Below are positions 26,200 to 35,087 of a stretch of DNA of 64,000 nt, in pieces. The stretch spans positions 124,001 through 188,000 of the forward strand of contig CANMVS010000002.1 in assembly GCA_947501445.1 (NCBI GenBank), given 5' to 3'. The notes beneath the pieces are model-generated. The model saw nothing but the letters and a program-made list of their open reading frames with translations, was not told where the DNA came from and made no database searches. Positions within the stretch are counted from its first letter, which is position 1, and the number at the start of each line of letters is the position of its first letter. Source of the DNA: an uncultured Rhizobiaceae group bacterium. Its GTDB lineage: Bacteria; Pseudomonadota; Alphaproteobacteria; Rhizobiales; Rhizobiaceae. The position numbers and the translations under genes are program-made.

Positions 26200-26823
26200 T
26201 CACTGCTCACCGGTGCGTTCAACGGCGCGCTGAAACGCAGGTCGTGCCATCATCCGATCAATGTAGCGCTCCAGACCCGCGTGATTTTCAAGCTCGCCCA
26301 GGCGCTTTGCCATCGAAACAATATAGGCCAGACCAAAATCAGGTCCCTGAAGCCTGTCGCCAAGCATAAATGGCTTGTCTCCCAAAAATTCGCTCATGTA
26401 GTTGAGATGCAGGTTCAACTCACCATCTGTAAACTGGCTGATCAATGCAGGTTTTGGCTCCTTCTCACGAACAAGCAGCAATTTCATCAAAAGTGGCAGA
26501 AAGGCCGATCCCTCGGAATAATGCAGCCACTGGGTATATTGGGCATAGGCATACCGATCATCGCGCGATGGCGCCAGAACCCGGTCCTGGTCATAGGTGT
26601 CGATCAGATAGGACGTGATAGCGCCTGATTCAGCCAGCTTAAGAACACCATCCTCGATCACCGGAGACTTGCCAAGCGGATGCGCTTCTCCAAGATCCGC
26701 CTGAGCCCGCATTGTTTTGGGATCACGAAGATAAATTTTTAACTCGTAGTCGACACCAAGCTCCTCCAATAGCCAGACAGTGAACAACGGTCGACCTACA
26801 CGAAGATAATGAACGAGAATCAT
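26200..26823 (-). CDS. Glutathione S-transferase
   Basis: Cytosolic GST, 207 residues from the ATG at 26823. The thioredoxin-like N-terminal domain starts MILVHYLRVGRPLFTVWLL and has the cis-proline motif GKSPVIEDG and the glutathione-binding LAESGAI (Glu-Ser pair). The helical C-terminal domain covers about residues 85-200 and includes the N-capping GPDFGLAYI motif. A longer frame to 26883 has no ribosome site or family support. Class-specific substrate is unknown. It is followed on the same strand by the unknown membrane-anchored gene. Confidence 0.88.
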   Translation of the reverse strand: MILVHYLRVGRPLFTVWLLEELGVDYELKIYLRDPKTMRAQADLGEAHPLGKSPVIEDGVLKLAESGAITSYLIDTYDQDRVLAPSRDDRYAYAQYTQWLHYSEGSAFLPLLMKLLLVREKEPKPALISQFTDGELNLHLNYMSEFLGDKPFMLGDRLQGPDFGLAYIVSMAKRLGELENHAGLERYIDRMMARPAFQRAVERTGEQ

Positions 26824-27127
26824 TGAAAAAACCCAGATTGACGGAAACCGCATGGACCGCACCAGCAAAACAAACATCGACATTGTTCAAAAAATCACGG
26901 TCTCTTGAACATGACCTTTGTTTCATCCTGCCAACTTTAACCAACACAGTGATTATGAACTGTTTTACACAGTTGCAGCACTACGGGAAAGGTTTGTTTC
27001 CACAGCCCCTTCTGCTGCAGAAAACACAAATGCGCAGCAACCGATGCAAAATTTGAATGATCGGTTCAATTGCTCCATTGGAGACACCGCTTTCAGTTGC
27101 ATCGTATTGCATCACTGCTTTAGCAAG
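26824..27127. other. Gap between GST start and globin stop
   Basis: About 300 bases with no gene I can support. It holds the GST promoter and the 3' region of the globin gene; no strong hairpin with T-run was found. Confidence 0.4.
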
Positions 27128-27607
27128 TTAGTTTAATTGAACTTCGCTTTTACGCCTTACTGCCAAAAGTGCGATCCAGCGGATAATCCGGGTCCACCAT
27201 TTTGGATAGGCATAGCTGATCATGACCCGGGACAATACCGCATATACCCGTAGCCATATTTTCTCATCCTCCCTGGTAAACTGATCGCCCAAAACATCCC
27301 TGAATGTCTTCATCAATACAGGACCAACAACGAGGTAATCTGCCTCTTTGACGCCATAATGCACATGCCTGATCGCCAGTTTACTGACATAGGGCAGCAC
27401 GCTCGGTAAATCATCTATACCATCTACAAGAAATGAGATTGCTTCATCAAAGTGCCTTTCCTCACTTTTGAACAATGGTTTGAATTGAGGGTGAGCCTCA
27501 AACAGATTTTGATAAAAAAGCTCCGTCGCATGATCCACATTCGGCGACACAATATCCCATGTTCTTCTTACAGTACTTATCTCTTTTTTAGAAAACGCTC
27601 GAAGCAT
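27128..27607 (-). CDS. Single-domain bacterial globin
   Basis: Haem protein of the globin fold, 159 residues, with no reductase domain. The family pattern is clear: a helix A start with W17, F-x-P-L-F at the CD corner (residues 42-46), proximal His in the motif RHVHYGV (His81), then the G and H helices with W118 (EKIWLRVYAV). The C-terminal 25 residues are basic and aromatic (YPKWWTRIIRWIALLAVRRK), longer than usual and possibly membrane-associated. Such globins bind O2 or NO. It is divergent from the type III polyketide synthase across an AT-rich 92-bp gap. Confidence 0.88.
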   Translation of the reverse strand: MLRAFSKKEISTVRRTWDIVSPNVDHATELFYQNLFEAHPQFKPLFKSEERHFDEAISFLVDGIDDLPSVLPYVSKLAIRHVHYGVKEADYLVVGPVLMKTFRDVLGDQFTREDEKIWLRVYAVLSRVMISYAYPKWWTRIIRWIALLAVRRKSEVQLN

Positions 27608-27699
27608 ATTTTTGCTCTCATAAATATTGTATGACTATTTACTCTAAATATTTTATCGTATAATTCTAGTATTTTATAAAATCCAATTAATTATTACTG

Positions 27700-28764
27700 G
27701 TGAACACATTGAGTGTACGGTTGATAAGCGTATCTACGGCTGTACCCAGCGAAAAGCTGGCACAATCTGTTGTGTTGAATTGGGCGCGCCGAACTCTCGG
27801 GAGCAAACTCAATCAATTTGAGAGAATGGCTAAAGCATTTGAAAACGCCGGCATTGCCTCTCGTTATTCTATCGCAGACATATCCTGGTTCGAAACACCC
27901 AAATCCTGGCCGGAACGCAATGAAGTTTATCTGCAAGGCGCCACGCAACTTTTTGTCGAGGCTGGCGCACGTGCTCTGCGCGAGGCAAATTGGGCCGCCG
28001 ATGAGATTGATGCCGTTGTAACGGTGTCATCGACAGGAATCGCGACACCTACGCTGGAAGCCAGGGCGTTCGTTGAAATGGGATTTCGCGACGACATCAT
28101 GCGCATACCTGTATTTGGGTTGGGGTGCGCAGGAGGCGTTACTGGTCTTGCCATTGCACGCGATATTGCTGCAGCGACTCCGAACACCCGCGTTCTTCTT
28201 GTTGCTGTCGAGGCGTGCTCAGTTTCCTTTTGTGCAGGCACACCCAACAAGTCAGACATCATAGGATCTGCACTGTTTGGAGATGGAGCAGCGGCAGCCT
28301 GCGTAACAAGCGAGCATATCAGTCCCGGTTCTTCGGATATAATTATAGGAAAAGGAGCACAAAAAATCTGGCCCGATACACTGTCCATCATGGGCTGGGA
28401 CGTTGAAGAGGACAGCCTGGGCGTTGTCTTCGACAAATCGATACCCGCATTTACCCAACAGTACTTTTTTTCCGCTGTTACTGATGCATTGGCAAAAATG
28501 GGCAAACAGGTCGGTGAAATTGACCGGTTTGTTTGCCACCCCGGAGGTGCCAAGGTCCTGCAAGCAATTGAACAGTGTATGCAATTGCAACCGGGTATAC
28601 TGGAGGAAGAACGGAATGTCTTAAGTGACTATGGTAACATGTCCGCGCCAACTGTTTTATTTGTGTTGAAACAGGTCCTGGAAAATAATAATTCCGGAGA
28701 AATGCTCATGTGCTCTCTGGGCCCGGGGTTCACCGCATCCTTTTTACCGTTGGGAAGTGCTTAG
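27700..28764 (+). CDS. Type III polyketide synthase
   Basis: Chalcone/stilbene-synthase-type homodimeric enzyme, 354 residues, which condenses a starter acyl-CoA with malonyl-CoA. The catalytic triad is complete: Cys143 in FGLGCAGG, His280 in VCHPGG and Asn313 in DYGNMSAPT. The C-terminal GFTASFLPL resembles the family's GPG loop (GPGF). The start is a GTG at 27700 without a clear ribosome site. The stop touches the start of an ICMT-family methyltransferase, so the genes are translationally coupled. This pair is the usual arrangement for alkylpyrone or alkylresorcinol phenolic lipid synthesis, with the second enzyme O-methylating the product. Starter unit unknown. Confidence 0.93.
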   Translation: MNTLSVRLISVSTAVPSEKLAQSVVLNWARRTLGSKLNQFERMAKAFENAGIASRYSIADISWFETPKSWPERNEVYLQGATQLFVEAGARALREANWAADEIDAVVTVSSTGIATPTLEARAFVEMGFRDDIMRIPVFGLGCAGGVTGLAIARDIAAATPNTRVLLVAVEACSVSFCAGTPNKSDIIGSALFGDGAAAACVTSEHISPGSSDIIIGKGAQKIWPDTLSIMGWDVEEDSLGVVFDKSIPAFTQQYFFSAVTDALAKMGKQVGEIDRFVCHPGGAKVLQAIEQCMQLQPGILEEERNVLSDYGNMSAPTVLFVLKQVLENNNSGEMLMCSLGPGFTASFLPLGSA

Positions 28765-29262
28765 ATGACAATTTCCGCTCCGGCAGTGGTCCTGCTGTGT
28801 TTTCTTGTCGCACAGAGACTGTGCGAATTGGCCTTGTCCAATCGCAACACAAAAAAACTCATCGCGCGAGGCGCACAGGAATTTGGTGCAGAACATTACC
28901 CCTATATGGTCTGTTTACACGGTAGCTGGCTCATTGTGCTGGTGATTTTCGGCATAGGACAATCACTGTCTATCTGGTGGCTGACATTATTCGTTTTTCT
29001 GCAGTTTTTGAGGGTTTGGATCGTTTATAGTTTGGGTGAACGTTGGACAACACGCATAATCGTCTTGCGCGAGCCGCTCGTAACAAAGGGTCCCTTTGGA
29101 TGGCTCCGTCATCCAAATTATCTTCTGGTCATTGCCGAAATGTTGACGGTTCCAATGATTTTTGACCTGCCCTATGTCGCGGCAATATTTTCAGCTCTTA
29201 ATGCAGCCATGCTAACCATTCGGATTGGTGAAGAGGAAGCTGCCCTGGCGGAATTGAGATAA
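28765..29262 (+). CDS. ICMT-family membrane methyltransferase
   Basis: Integral-membrane SAM-dependent methyltransferase of the isoprenylcysteine carboxyl methyltransferase family, 165 residues. Hydrophobic segments are near residues 5-18, 48-65, 70-88 and 125-155. The conserved C-terminal signature appears as GPFGWLRHPNYLLVIAEM (about residues 109-126), followed by an RIGEEEAAL motif. The ATG is immediately after the stop of the type III PKS. In bacteria such proteins methylate phenolic polyketides, for example BpsB with BpsA in Bacillus; that role here is inference from linkage. Confidence 0.9.
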   Translation: MTISAPAVVLLCFLVAQRLCELALSNRNTKKLIARGAQEFGAEHYPYMVCLHGSWLIVLVIFGIGQSLSIWWLTLFVFLQFLRVWIVYSLGERWTTRIIVLREPLVTKGPFGWLRHPNYLLVIAEMLTVPMIFDLPYVAAIFSALNAAMLTIRIGEEEAALAELR

Positions 29263-29425
29263 TTTGGCAATCCCACTTTCTTCAACATCGTCCCGATTGG
29301 CAAGACAGACTTTGGACGCCGCATTACAGTCCGGTAGGATTAACCAAAGTCTTCTCAATGACATCCAATGCCAACCATCACATGAACACAGTTGAAAATC
29401 CTTTATTGCCCAATTGATGGACGAG

Positions 29426-30346
29426 CTACACCCCATGGGCATCACGCAAACACTGCAGCATTTTTTCAACCCGCCGTGATGCTTTGGGTACTTTGCGCAC
29501 AATCACTGCATGATCACTTTTGTAATGATAGATATCCGGTCGCAGCGCCCGCATTTCCCCTGATTTGATGAACCTGGTTGTAAAATGCTCCGGAAGAAAG
29601 CCGATGTGACCGCCGGACAACACCAGCATCGCCAGAGCTTCCTCATTGTTGACGATGGCGCGTCGTTTGAACTTCCATCCCTTGCTGGCAATCATATTGG
29701 CCGAATGGAATGGAAAGCCAGCGTATTTTTGCTTTTGCAACCGATCGAGCGTGATATCACTGTCGGCATGATCATAAAGGGAGTGGTATTTGCTGCAGTA
29801 CAAATACATATGCTCGTGATAAATCTCGTAGTATTCCAGATTATCCGACTTGCTGTGTAGCGGGACAATACCAAGCTGGTAGGCACCACTCAGAACACCG
29901 GTTTCAATCGTGTTGATCTGCTCCACATGCACCTCAAGTTCAACTTTTGGCGCCACCAACTCGAAAGCTCTGATGGCCTTTGGCAGTTTTGCATCCGGAT
30001 TGGTGATGCCTTTGTCAAAAAAGGCAATGGATAATCGTCCTGTCAGTTCCCTGTTGGTTTCATCCACTTTTGCCTGAAATTCATGAATGGCCGAGAATAA
30101 TTGCAGCGCGGCAGCATGAATACGCTCACCTTCTTCTGTCAGCTTGAAGCCAGCCGGACCCCGTAGACACAGTTTGCACCCAAGTCGAATTTCAAGGTCG
30201 GTCAGGTGCCTGCTGATCGTGGAGCGACCGATGTTCAATTCCAACTCGGCAGCCGAAACGCCCCCGCATGCAACAACCGCCCGAAAGACCCGTAACAACC
30301 TGAAATCAACGTCACTCAAGCGCTGAAGTATCGCTCTTTTAGCCAT
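29426..30346 (-). CDS. LysR-family transcriptional regulator
   Basis: LTTR of 306 residues. The N-terminal winged helix-turn-helix lies at residues 13-70 (FRLLRVFRAVVACGGVSAAE, then TISRHLTDLEIRLGC), followed by a linker helix and the periplasmic-binding-fold effector domain (about 95-300). It is divergent from the TRAP transporter genes across about 250 bases with a candidate site, so it probably controls that transporter in response to its substrate. It converges with the ICMT gene, 163 bases apart; that gap shows no terminator. Confidence 0.9.
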   Translation of the reverse strand: MAKRAILQRLSDVDFRLLRVFRAVVACGGVSAAELELNIGRSTISRHLTDLEIRLGCKLCLRGPAGFKLTEEGERIHAAALQLFSAIHEFQAKVDETNRELTGRLSIAFFDKGITNPDAKLPKAIRAFELVAPKVELEVHVEQINTIETGVLSGAYQLGIVPLHSKSDNLEYYEIYHEHMYLYCSKYHSLYDHADSDITLDRLQKQKYAGFPFHSANMIASKGWKFKRRAIVNNEEALAMLVLSGGHIGFLPEHFTTRFIKSGEMRALRPDIYHYKSDHAVIVRKVPKASRRVEKMLQCLRDAHGV

Positions 30347-30350
30347 GAAA

Positions 30351-30402
30351 ATGTTTCACAAATTGGAACTTTGCTGTTCAATATTTCCTATATCTGAAAC
30401 AT
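30351..30402. promoter_or_regulatory. Candidate regulatory inverted repeat upstream of LysR/TRAP genes
   Basis: ATGTTTCA at 30351-30358 and its complement TGAAACAT at 30395-30402 form a widely spaced dyad next to the LysR start, in the divergent promoter region. Spacing of 36 bases fits two contacts of an LTTR tetramer. Inference only. Confidence 0.3.
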
Positions 30403-30543
30403 TGTCCGTTTGATACTTTAAACCCAAGCCACGGAAACGTTCAGAAGTGTCACTGTAATGGCACCATACTTTTTCGACCACTGGCTATTGGGAGATAAGG
30501 CGATATGATTACCCATTGCCACTTGGCCCGATTTATCATCAGG

Positions 30544-30568
30544 CCCAGGAACAATGTGTGTTCCTGGG
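30544..30568 (+). promoter_or_regulatory. Leader hairpin before TRAP binding protein gene
   Basis: CCCAGGAACA and TGTTCCTGGG form a perfect 10-bp stem with a 5-base loop, ending 27 bases before the ATG of dctP. No T-run follows, so it is more likely an mRNA stability or regulatory element than a terminator. Confidence 0.4.
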
Positions 30569-30595
30569 CACGCCTATAACGCAGAGGAACTCAAA

Positions 30596-31612
30596 ATGAA
30601 ACATTTCTATAAGTTGTCTTCCGCCTTGATGCTTTCAGCAGCACTGACAGTGTCCGGCATATCTGGGGTGGCTGCAAAGAATTTCAAGATCGCAGTTGGT
30701 GACAGCGGCGGCAGCAGCCAGGAGGCAACAGGCCTTGGATTTAAAAAGGCTCTGGAGGAACTGTCCGGTGGAAAACACACTGCGACCCTGTTTCTGAACG
30801 GCCAGCTCGGCTCGGAGCAGGACACCGTAAATGAGGCAGCGATCGGCACGCTCGACATGTCGCTTCTCGCCATCAACAACGTCACACCATTTTCGCCAAC
30901 CGTCGGTGTTTTCACGCTGCCTTACGTAATCTTGAGCCTTGAAGATGCCGAAAAGCTGACACAGGGACCGATTGGTCAGGAATTGACTGAAAACACCATA
31001 AACGATGCCGGCGTCAGAATTATCGCCTGGACATATACGGGTTTCCGGGTCCTGACCAACTCCAAGAAACCGGTCAAGTCTGTTGCCGATCTGGAAGGCC
31101 TGGTGATCCGTGTTCCCAAAAACGAGATCATGATCGACACCTACAAATCATGGGGTATCAGCCCAACGCCCATGGCATGGTCTGAAACCTTCGCCGGTCT
31201 GCAGACCAAAGTTGTTGACGGTCAGGACAATCCCTACACCACCATCAATGCGATGAAATTCTACGAGGTACAGAAATATGTGACGAATATCCGTTACATA
31301 TTTTCAATTGAACCTTTGATTATTTCTGAACAGGTTTTCCAGGAATTGTCGGCCGCTGATCAGGAAATTATCCTGGAGGCCGGCAAGGCAGCAACGGCTG
31401 CATCAGCGGCATTCCTGCGGGAAAAGGAAGCTGAAATCAAAAACATTCTCATTGAAAAGGGAATGGAAATTTCAGATCCTGAAAACAATGAGGCAGAGTT
31501 CATTGAACTTGCAACAACAGCCGTGTGGCCAAAATTTTACGAAAGCATCGGCGGTGTTGAAAAACTGAACGCTGTTCTTGCTGAGATTGGCCGCGACCCC
31601 GTGTCGGAATAA
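30596..31612 (+). CDS. TRAP transporter substrate-binding protein (DctP)
   Basis: Periplasmic solute receptor of a TRAP transporter, 338 residues from the ATG at 30596 with AGAGGAA 7 bases upstream. The signal peptide has a basic start (MKHFYK), a hydrophobic core and cleavage near VAA-K (residue 26). The fold signature includes GQLGSEQDTVNEAAIGTLDM and the conserved GFRVLTNSKKPVKSVADLEG near residues 150-170, where the Arg binds a carboxylate, and GLQTKVVDGQDNPYTTI. It is the first gene of the operon dctP-dctQ-dctM-uspA. Substrate is a carboxylate-containing organic solute by analogy; its identity cannot be read. Confidence 0.93.
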   Translation: MKHFYKLSSALMLSAALTVSGISGVAAKNFKIAVGDSGGSSQEATGLGFKKALEELSGGKHTATLFLNGQLGSEQDTVNEAAIGTLDMSLLAINNVTPFSPTVGVFTLPYVILSLEDAEKLTQGPIGQELTENTINDAGVRIIAWTYTGFRVLTNSKKPVKSVADLEGLVIRVPKNEIMIDTYKSWGISPTPMAWSETFAGLQTKVVDGQDNPYTTINAMKFYEVQKYVTNIRYIFSIEPLIISEQVFQELSAADQEIILEAGKAATAASAAFLREKEAEIKNILIEKGMEISDPENNEAEFIELATTAVWPKFYESIGGVEKLNAVLAEIGRDPVSE

Positions 31613-31638
31613 TCACCACCAATCTGACAATTGCAGGG

Positions 31639-31653
31639 GACGCCTTCGGGCGT
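31639..31653 (+). promoter_or_regulatory. Intercistronic hairpin between dctP and dctQ
   Basis: ACGCC-TTCG-GGCGT with a stable tetraloop-like turn lies in the 70-base gap and is followed by TCTCTCT. Such hairpins often protect the abundant binding-protein mRNA and reduce downstream permease expression. Confidence 0.45.
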
Positions 31654-31681
31654 TCTCTCTCACAGGAGAAGGGACACGTTG

Positions 31682-32221
31682 ATGGGTAAATTTTGGGGAT
31701 TTGTCGACAATATAGAGAGCTACCTATGTCGAACTTTATTGGCGATTTTTGTGTGCCTGCTGTTCCTGCAGGTCATTGTTCGAACGCTGTTCTCATTCTC
31801 ATTTTCCTGGATTGAGGAACTCTCGATTTACATGTTCGTCTGGTTTGTATTTTTCGGCGCGAGCTATGCTGCAAAAATGGCGGCGCACAATCGGGTGACA
31901 TTTCAATTCAAGTTCCTGCCCGATGGCTACATTAAATATATTGAAGCCTTTGCTGATCTGTTCTGGTTGGCGTTCAATGTCATATTTGTCTACCTCTCCG
32001 TTGATTTCATTTTCAACAAAATGAACCGGTTTCAGTCCTCCCAGACTTTGGGTTTTCATTTGAGTTGGGTCTACATCGTCCTTCCAATCGCATTCACCCT
32101 GATGACGATACGTATTCTTCAGGTGAACTATAAGAAGATTATTCTCAAGGAAGACATGATCGATCCGGATGCCATCGACCTTGATGCGATCAAGGCCGAA
32201 ACCGATGCCATCAAAAACTAA
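31682..32221 (+). CDS. TRAP transporter small permease (DctQ)
   Basis: Four-helix small membrane subunit of the TRAP transporter, 179 residues from the ATG at 31682 (AAGGG about 8 bases upstream). Hydrophobic segments lie at about residues 18-38, 48-66 (with the family motif SWIEELSIYMFVWFVFFGA), 85-105 and 125-145. The C-terminus is acidic. It is between dctP and dctM in the same orientation, 23 bases before dctM. It stabilises the large permease and takes part in the Na+-coupled cycle, as known for the family. Confidence 0.92.
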   Translation: MGKFWGFVDNIESYLCRTLLAIFVCLLFLQVIVRTLFSFSFSWIEELSIYMFVWFVFFGASYAAKMAAHNRVTFQFKFLPDGYIKYIEAFADLFWLAFNVIFVYLSVDFIFNKMNRFQSSQTLGFHLSWVYIVLPIAFTLMTIRILQVNYKKIILKEDMIDPDAIDLDAIKAETDAIKN

Positions 32222-32244
32222 TCCCAAAGGTAGGAATTCTTAAA

Positions 32245-33585
32245 ATGGAAACCGAAATCATTGCTATTCTGTTTGGGTCGTTTTTGCTTCTGTTGCTCAT
32301 TGGTGCGCCAATTACAGTCGCCCTCGGTGTCTCGACCCTCATCTCGTTCCTTTATCTCGGTGACAATCCGATCAAATTTGTTCAGATCGCCTTCACTTCC
32401 GTTGGCTCGTTCCCGCTAATGGCCCTGCCCGCATTCATATTGGCCGGTGCACTGATGGAATCGGCAGGCCTGTCGCGACGGCTTATCAACGTCGCGGAGA
32501 GTTTCGCCGGACCGTTCACGGGTGGCATGTCTGCTGCAACGGTTGTTGCCTGTCTGTTTTTCGGCGCCATTTCCGGCTCGGGTCCGGCAACAACAGCGGC
32601 TGTTGGCATGCTGATGATCCCGGCGATGATCCAGCGCGGCTATGGCAAGGGCTTTTCGTCCGCTGTCACAGCATCTGCCGGTGGCCTGGGGATTGTCATT
32701 CCACCATCCATTCCGCTGATCATTTTCGGGATCGCCGCACTTGGCATGCCACCGCCACCCGCCGCTGTTGAAGCCCACGGTGTATTTCAAACCGTATCCA
32801 TTCCAAAATTGTTTATCGCGGGCTTCCTGCCAGCTTTCCTCATTGCCGGAAGCTTGCTGATCATGAATTATATTCTCGCAAAGAAAAACAATTACAGGGG
32901 AACCACTGAAGGTTGGTCTGCAAGGGAAATCTGGTGCGAACTCTATCGCGGCTTTTGGGCGTTGATGGCGCCGGTGGTGATATTGGGCGGCATTTACTCC
33001 GGCTTCTTTACGCCGACAGAAGCAGCCATTGTTGCAATTTTCTATACGTTGATTGTCGGCACATTCATCTACCGCGAAATGTCGTGGGAGAAGCTGTTTA
33101 CTGCCCTTGAAACAACAACCTGGCTCACCGGTCGCGTGCTGTTGATCATGTTCACGGCCACCGTATTTGGCCGATTGCTGGTGGAAAATCAAATCCCTGC
33201 CGTTATCGCCAGCGGGATGCTGTCCTTTACCGACAACATCTATATTATCTGGGCGTTGATGATTTTCTTCCTGCTGTTTGTCGGCATGTTCATGGAAACA
33301 CTGGCTACGATCCTGATCCTCGTGCCGGTCATGCTGCCGGTGGCCTATAGTGTCGGCATCGATCCCATACACTTTGGTGTGGTCATGATATGTACCCTTG
33401 GTATTGGGTTTCAGACACCACCTCTTGGGGAGAACCTGTTCATTGCATCGGGAATTTCAAAGATATCCATCGAGGAAATTTCCCTGCGCGCCCTGCCATT
33501 TGCTTTCATCAATACGATTGCAATATTTGTGATTGCGTTTGTTCCGCAAATTTCGCTCTGGCTTCCACGCCTGCTTGGCTATTGA
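32245..33585 (+). CDS. TRAP transporter large permease (DctM)
   Basis: Sodium-coupled transport subunit of the TRAP system, 446 residues with about 12 hydrophobic segments, as usual. Signatures are MALPAFILAGALMESAG near residue 60, FFGAISGSGPATTAAVG near 110 and SAGGLGIVIPPSIPLIIFG near 145; in the second half the related LETLATILILVPVMLPVA and GIGFQTPPLGENLF. It follows dctQ and precedes a universal stress protein by 27 bases. There are no catabolic genes in this operon, so the imported solute is used elsewhere in metabolism or as an osmolyte. Confidence 0.94.
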   Translation: METEIIAILFGSFLLLLLIGAPITVALGVSTLISFLYLGDNPIKFVQIAFTSVGSFPLMALPAFILAGALMESAGLSRRLINVAESFAGPFTGGMSAATVVACLFFGAISGSGPATTAAVGMLMIPAMIQRGYGKGFSSAVTASAGGLGIVIPPSIPLIIFGIAALGMPPPPAAVEAHGVFQTVSIPKLFIAGFLPAFLIAGSLLIMNYILAKKNNYRGTTEGWSAREIWCELYRGFWALMAPVVILGGIYSGFFTPTEAAIVAIFYTLIVGTFIYREMSWEKLFTALETTTWLTGRVLLIMFTATVFGRLLVENQIPAVIASGMLSFTDNIYIIWALMIFFLLFVGMFMETLATILILVPVMLPVAYSVGIDPIHFGVVMICTLGIGFQTPPLGENLFIASGISKISIEEISLRALPFAFINTIAIFVIAFVPQISLWLPRLLGY

Positions 33586-33612
33586 TCAGTCACAACCAGA
33601 AGGTTTTCGAAA

Positions 33613-34107
33613 ATGAAACCAACAGTAACCCATATCCTGTTCACGACTGATCTGTCGAAAAACTCAACCTATGCCCTTCGCCATGCCGCCAGCATGGCGA
33701 AGGTGACCAACGCCAAGCTGCATGTACTGCACGTCATGGAGCCTCTCAGTGAGGACGCGCGCATTACCATACAAATGTTCGTCCAGGACAAATCCTCCCG
33801 CCAGGATGCGCTTAACATGCGCAAACGACACACCAAAGAAGTCCTGGCCGAACGACAGAAGAACTTTTGGGCAGCCCTGCCGAAGGAGGATCAGTCCATT
33901 CGTGATCAGGTTGCCTCGATCGAAGTTGTCGAGGGACATGCCGCAGAGGTTATATTGCGCCGGTCAAAAGAATTGGGTTGCGACCTCATCGTGCTTGGCG
34001 CGCATGACCACGGGTTTTCGCATACATTTCTTGGCTCCGTAGCCAAAAGAGTATTACGCCGGGCGAGTGTTCCGACGTTGATTGTTCCCTATAACGATGA
34101 CGATTGA
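33613..34107 (+). CDS. Universal stress protein (UspA), TRAP-associated
   Basis: Single UspA domain, 164 residues. It begins with a beta strand and THILFTTDLSKNSTYALRHA, with a central LHVLHVMEPL and the C-terminal DLIVLGAHDHGFSHTFLGSV followed by SVPTLIVPY; the nucleotide-binding glycines are partly kept. As the fourth gene after dctPQM it resembles TeaD, the ATP-binding UspA that modulates the TeaABC ectoine TRAP transporter in Halomonas; a similar regulatory role here is inference. The stop codon is inside a perfect 9-bp inverted repeat (GATTGATCA / TGATCAATC). Confidence 0.9.
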   Translation: MKPTVTHILFTTDLSKNSTYALRHAASMAKVTNAKLHVLHVMEPLSEDARITIQMFVQDKSSRQDALNMRKRHTKEVLAERQKNFWAALPKEDQSIRDQVASIEVVEGHAAEVILRRSKELGCDLIVLGAHDHGFSHTFLGSVAKRVLRRASVPTLIVPYNDDD

Positions 34108-34214
34108 TCAGTTTTGATCAATCAAGCACCTTGGCCCATGCCACATTGGCAACGCCAAGTGACTATTCGGACGCGGGTGTTCCAAATCCGATATCTCCGC
34201 GATTGGGGCAATAA

Positions 34215-35072
34215 TCACAATTGCCCCTTGCGCGCAGCAGACCAGAACCGCCACTGTCTGCGCCATTGGGCAATCGCCAAGGGCGTTTCATGAATTGACG
34301 CCCCAAGTTTTTCTGCTTTGCCCAATACCATTTCAATCGTTGCGGCCGGAAGAAACGCCGCGAAGCTGGACTGGCTGATATTGTCCGATTGCAATCGAGC
34401 CAGCTTCAAATGCTCGCGACCAAGTGCAATAAAACCCCTCAGCGCCTGATCAATCATTGCCTTGTCACGACCATTCAGGAAACCATCGCGATCCAGACCT
34501 ACGGCCCCTAAAAGATCGCCTGGTATATAAACCTGCCCCCTGGACCGATGTATTGGCATCAACAGCAGGCACCCGGCCACCAGTTGAGCAACACCCGCGT
34601 GTCCTGCGGCATCCGCGGTCCTGGTGCTATTGCCGCCATCAAGGACGCGGCAACACAGCTGAATCAGGCTTGATGCCGTTTCCCCGGCATAGCCTTCAAA
34701 GGCGCTGCGGTCTGGCATGGGATCATCATAAAGATCAAACTGCCGTGCCTCGATCATATTCAGGAAGGGTGCCATGGGCAGGTCATGGATATGAATGGTT
34801 TCAAGGAGCGCATCGGCGATCGGGTTGGCCTTCGCATCGCCGTGTGGTGTTCCGCTGAGCGTATCGCGCCACCACTGCAGGCGCACCTCACCCATCATGG
34901 GTTCACTTACCAGTTCGCGAATGCGGGCAAGTTCAAGATTGAAGGCATAAATTGATGCTATGGCACCGCGCATCGGTTCAGGTGTCAATAAAGCACACAA
35001 ATAGCGGTCCTTGTCACCATCGTGCAAGGCCGCCAGACACATGTCAAAGGATTGTTTGTGATCACTGGTCAA
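34215..35072 (-). CDS. Squalene/phytoene-synthase-family protein, NDUFAF6-like
   Basis: All-helical isoprenoid-synthase fold, 285 residues. Conserved parts are the region AIASIYAFNLELARIREL and EVRLQWWRDTLSG, but both Asp-rich metal-binding motifs of true synthases are absent: the first position reads ELARI and the second reads DAAGHAGVAQLVAG. This fits the NDUFAF6 (C8orf38) branch, a complex I assembly factor, rather than an active squalene synthase. It follows, 15 bases downstream, an Mth938/NDUFAF3-like gene in the secDF operon, a gene neighbourhood conserved in alphaproteobacteria. No other carotenoid or hopanoid gene is in the window. Confidence 0.82.
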   Translation of the reverse strand: MTSDHKQSFDMCLAALHDGDKDRYLCALLTPEPMRGAIASIYAFNLELARIRELVSEPMMGEVRLQWWRDTLSGTPHGDAKANPIADALLETIHIHDLPMAPFLNMIEARQFDLYDDPMPDRSAFEGYAGETASSLIQLCCRVLDGGNSTRTADAAGHAGVAQLVAGCLLLMPIHRSRGQVYIPGDLLGAVGLDRDGFLNGRDKAMIDQALRGFIALGREHLKLARLQSDNISQSSFAAFLPAATIEMVLGKAEKLGASIHETPLAIAQWRRQWRFWSAARKGQL

Positions 35073-35087
35073 GTGAACGCACCGCTC

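Noticed and set aside
26823-27056. Open frame between GST and globin
   Set aside because: It overlaps the GST start, lacks a ribosome site and has a composition like non-coding DNA.
34102-34123. GATTGATCA/TGATCAATC hairpin at the end of uspA as a terminator
   Set aside because: No T-run follows and the stem is AT-rich, so it was mentioned only as an oddity.
34215-35072. Squalene or phytoene synthase as part of carotenoid or hopanoid synthesis
   Set aside because: Both Asp-rich metal motifs are missing and no other isoprenoid gene is near; the NDUFAF6 reading fits the context better.
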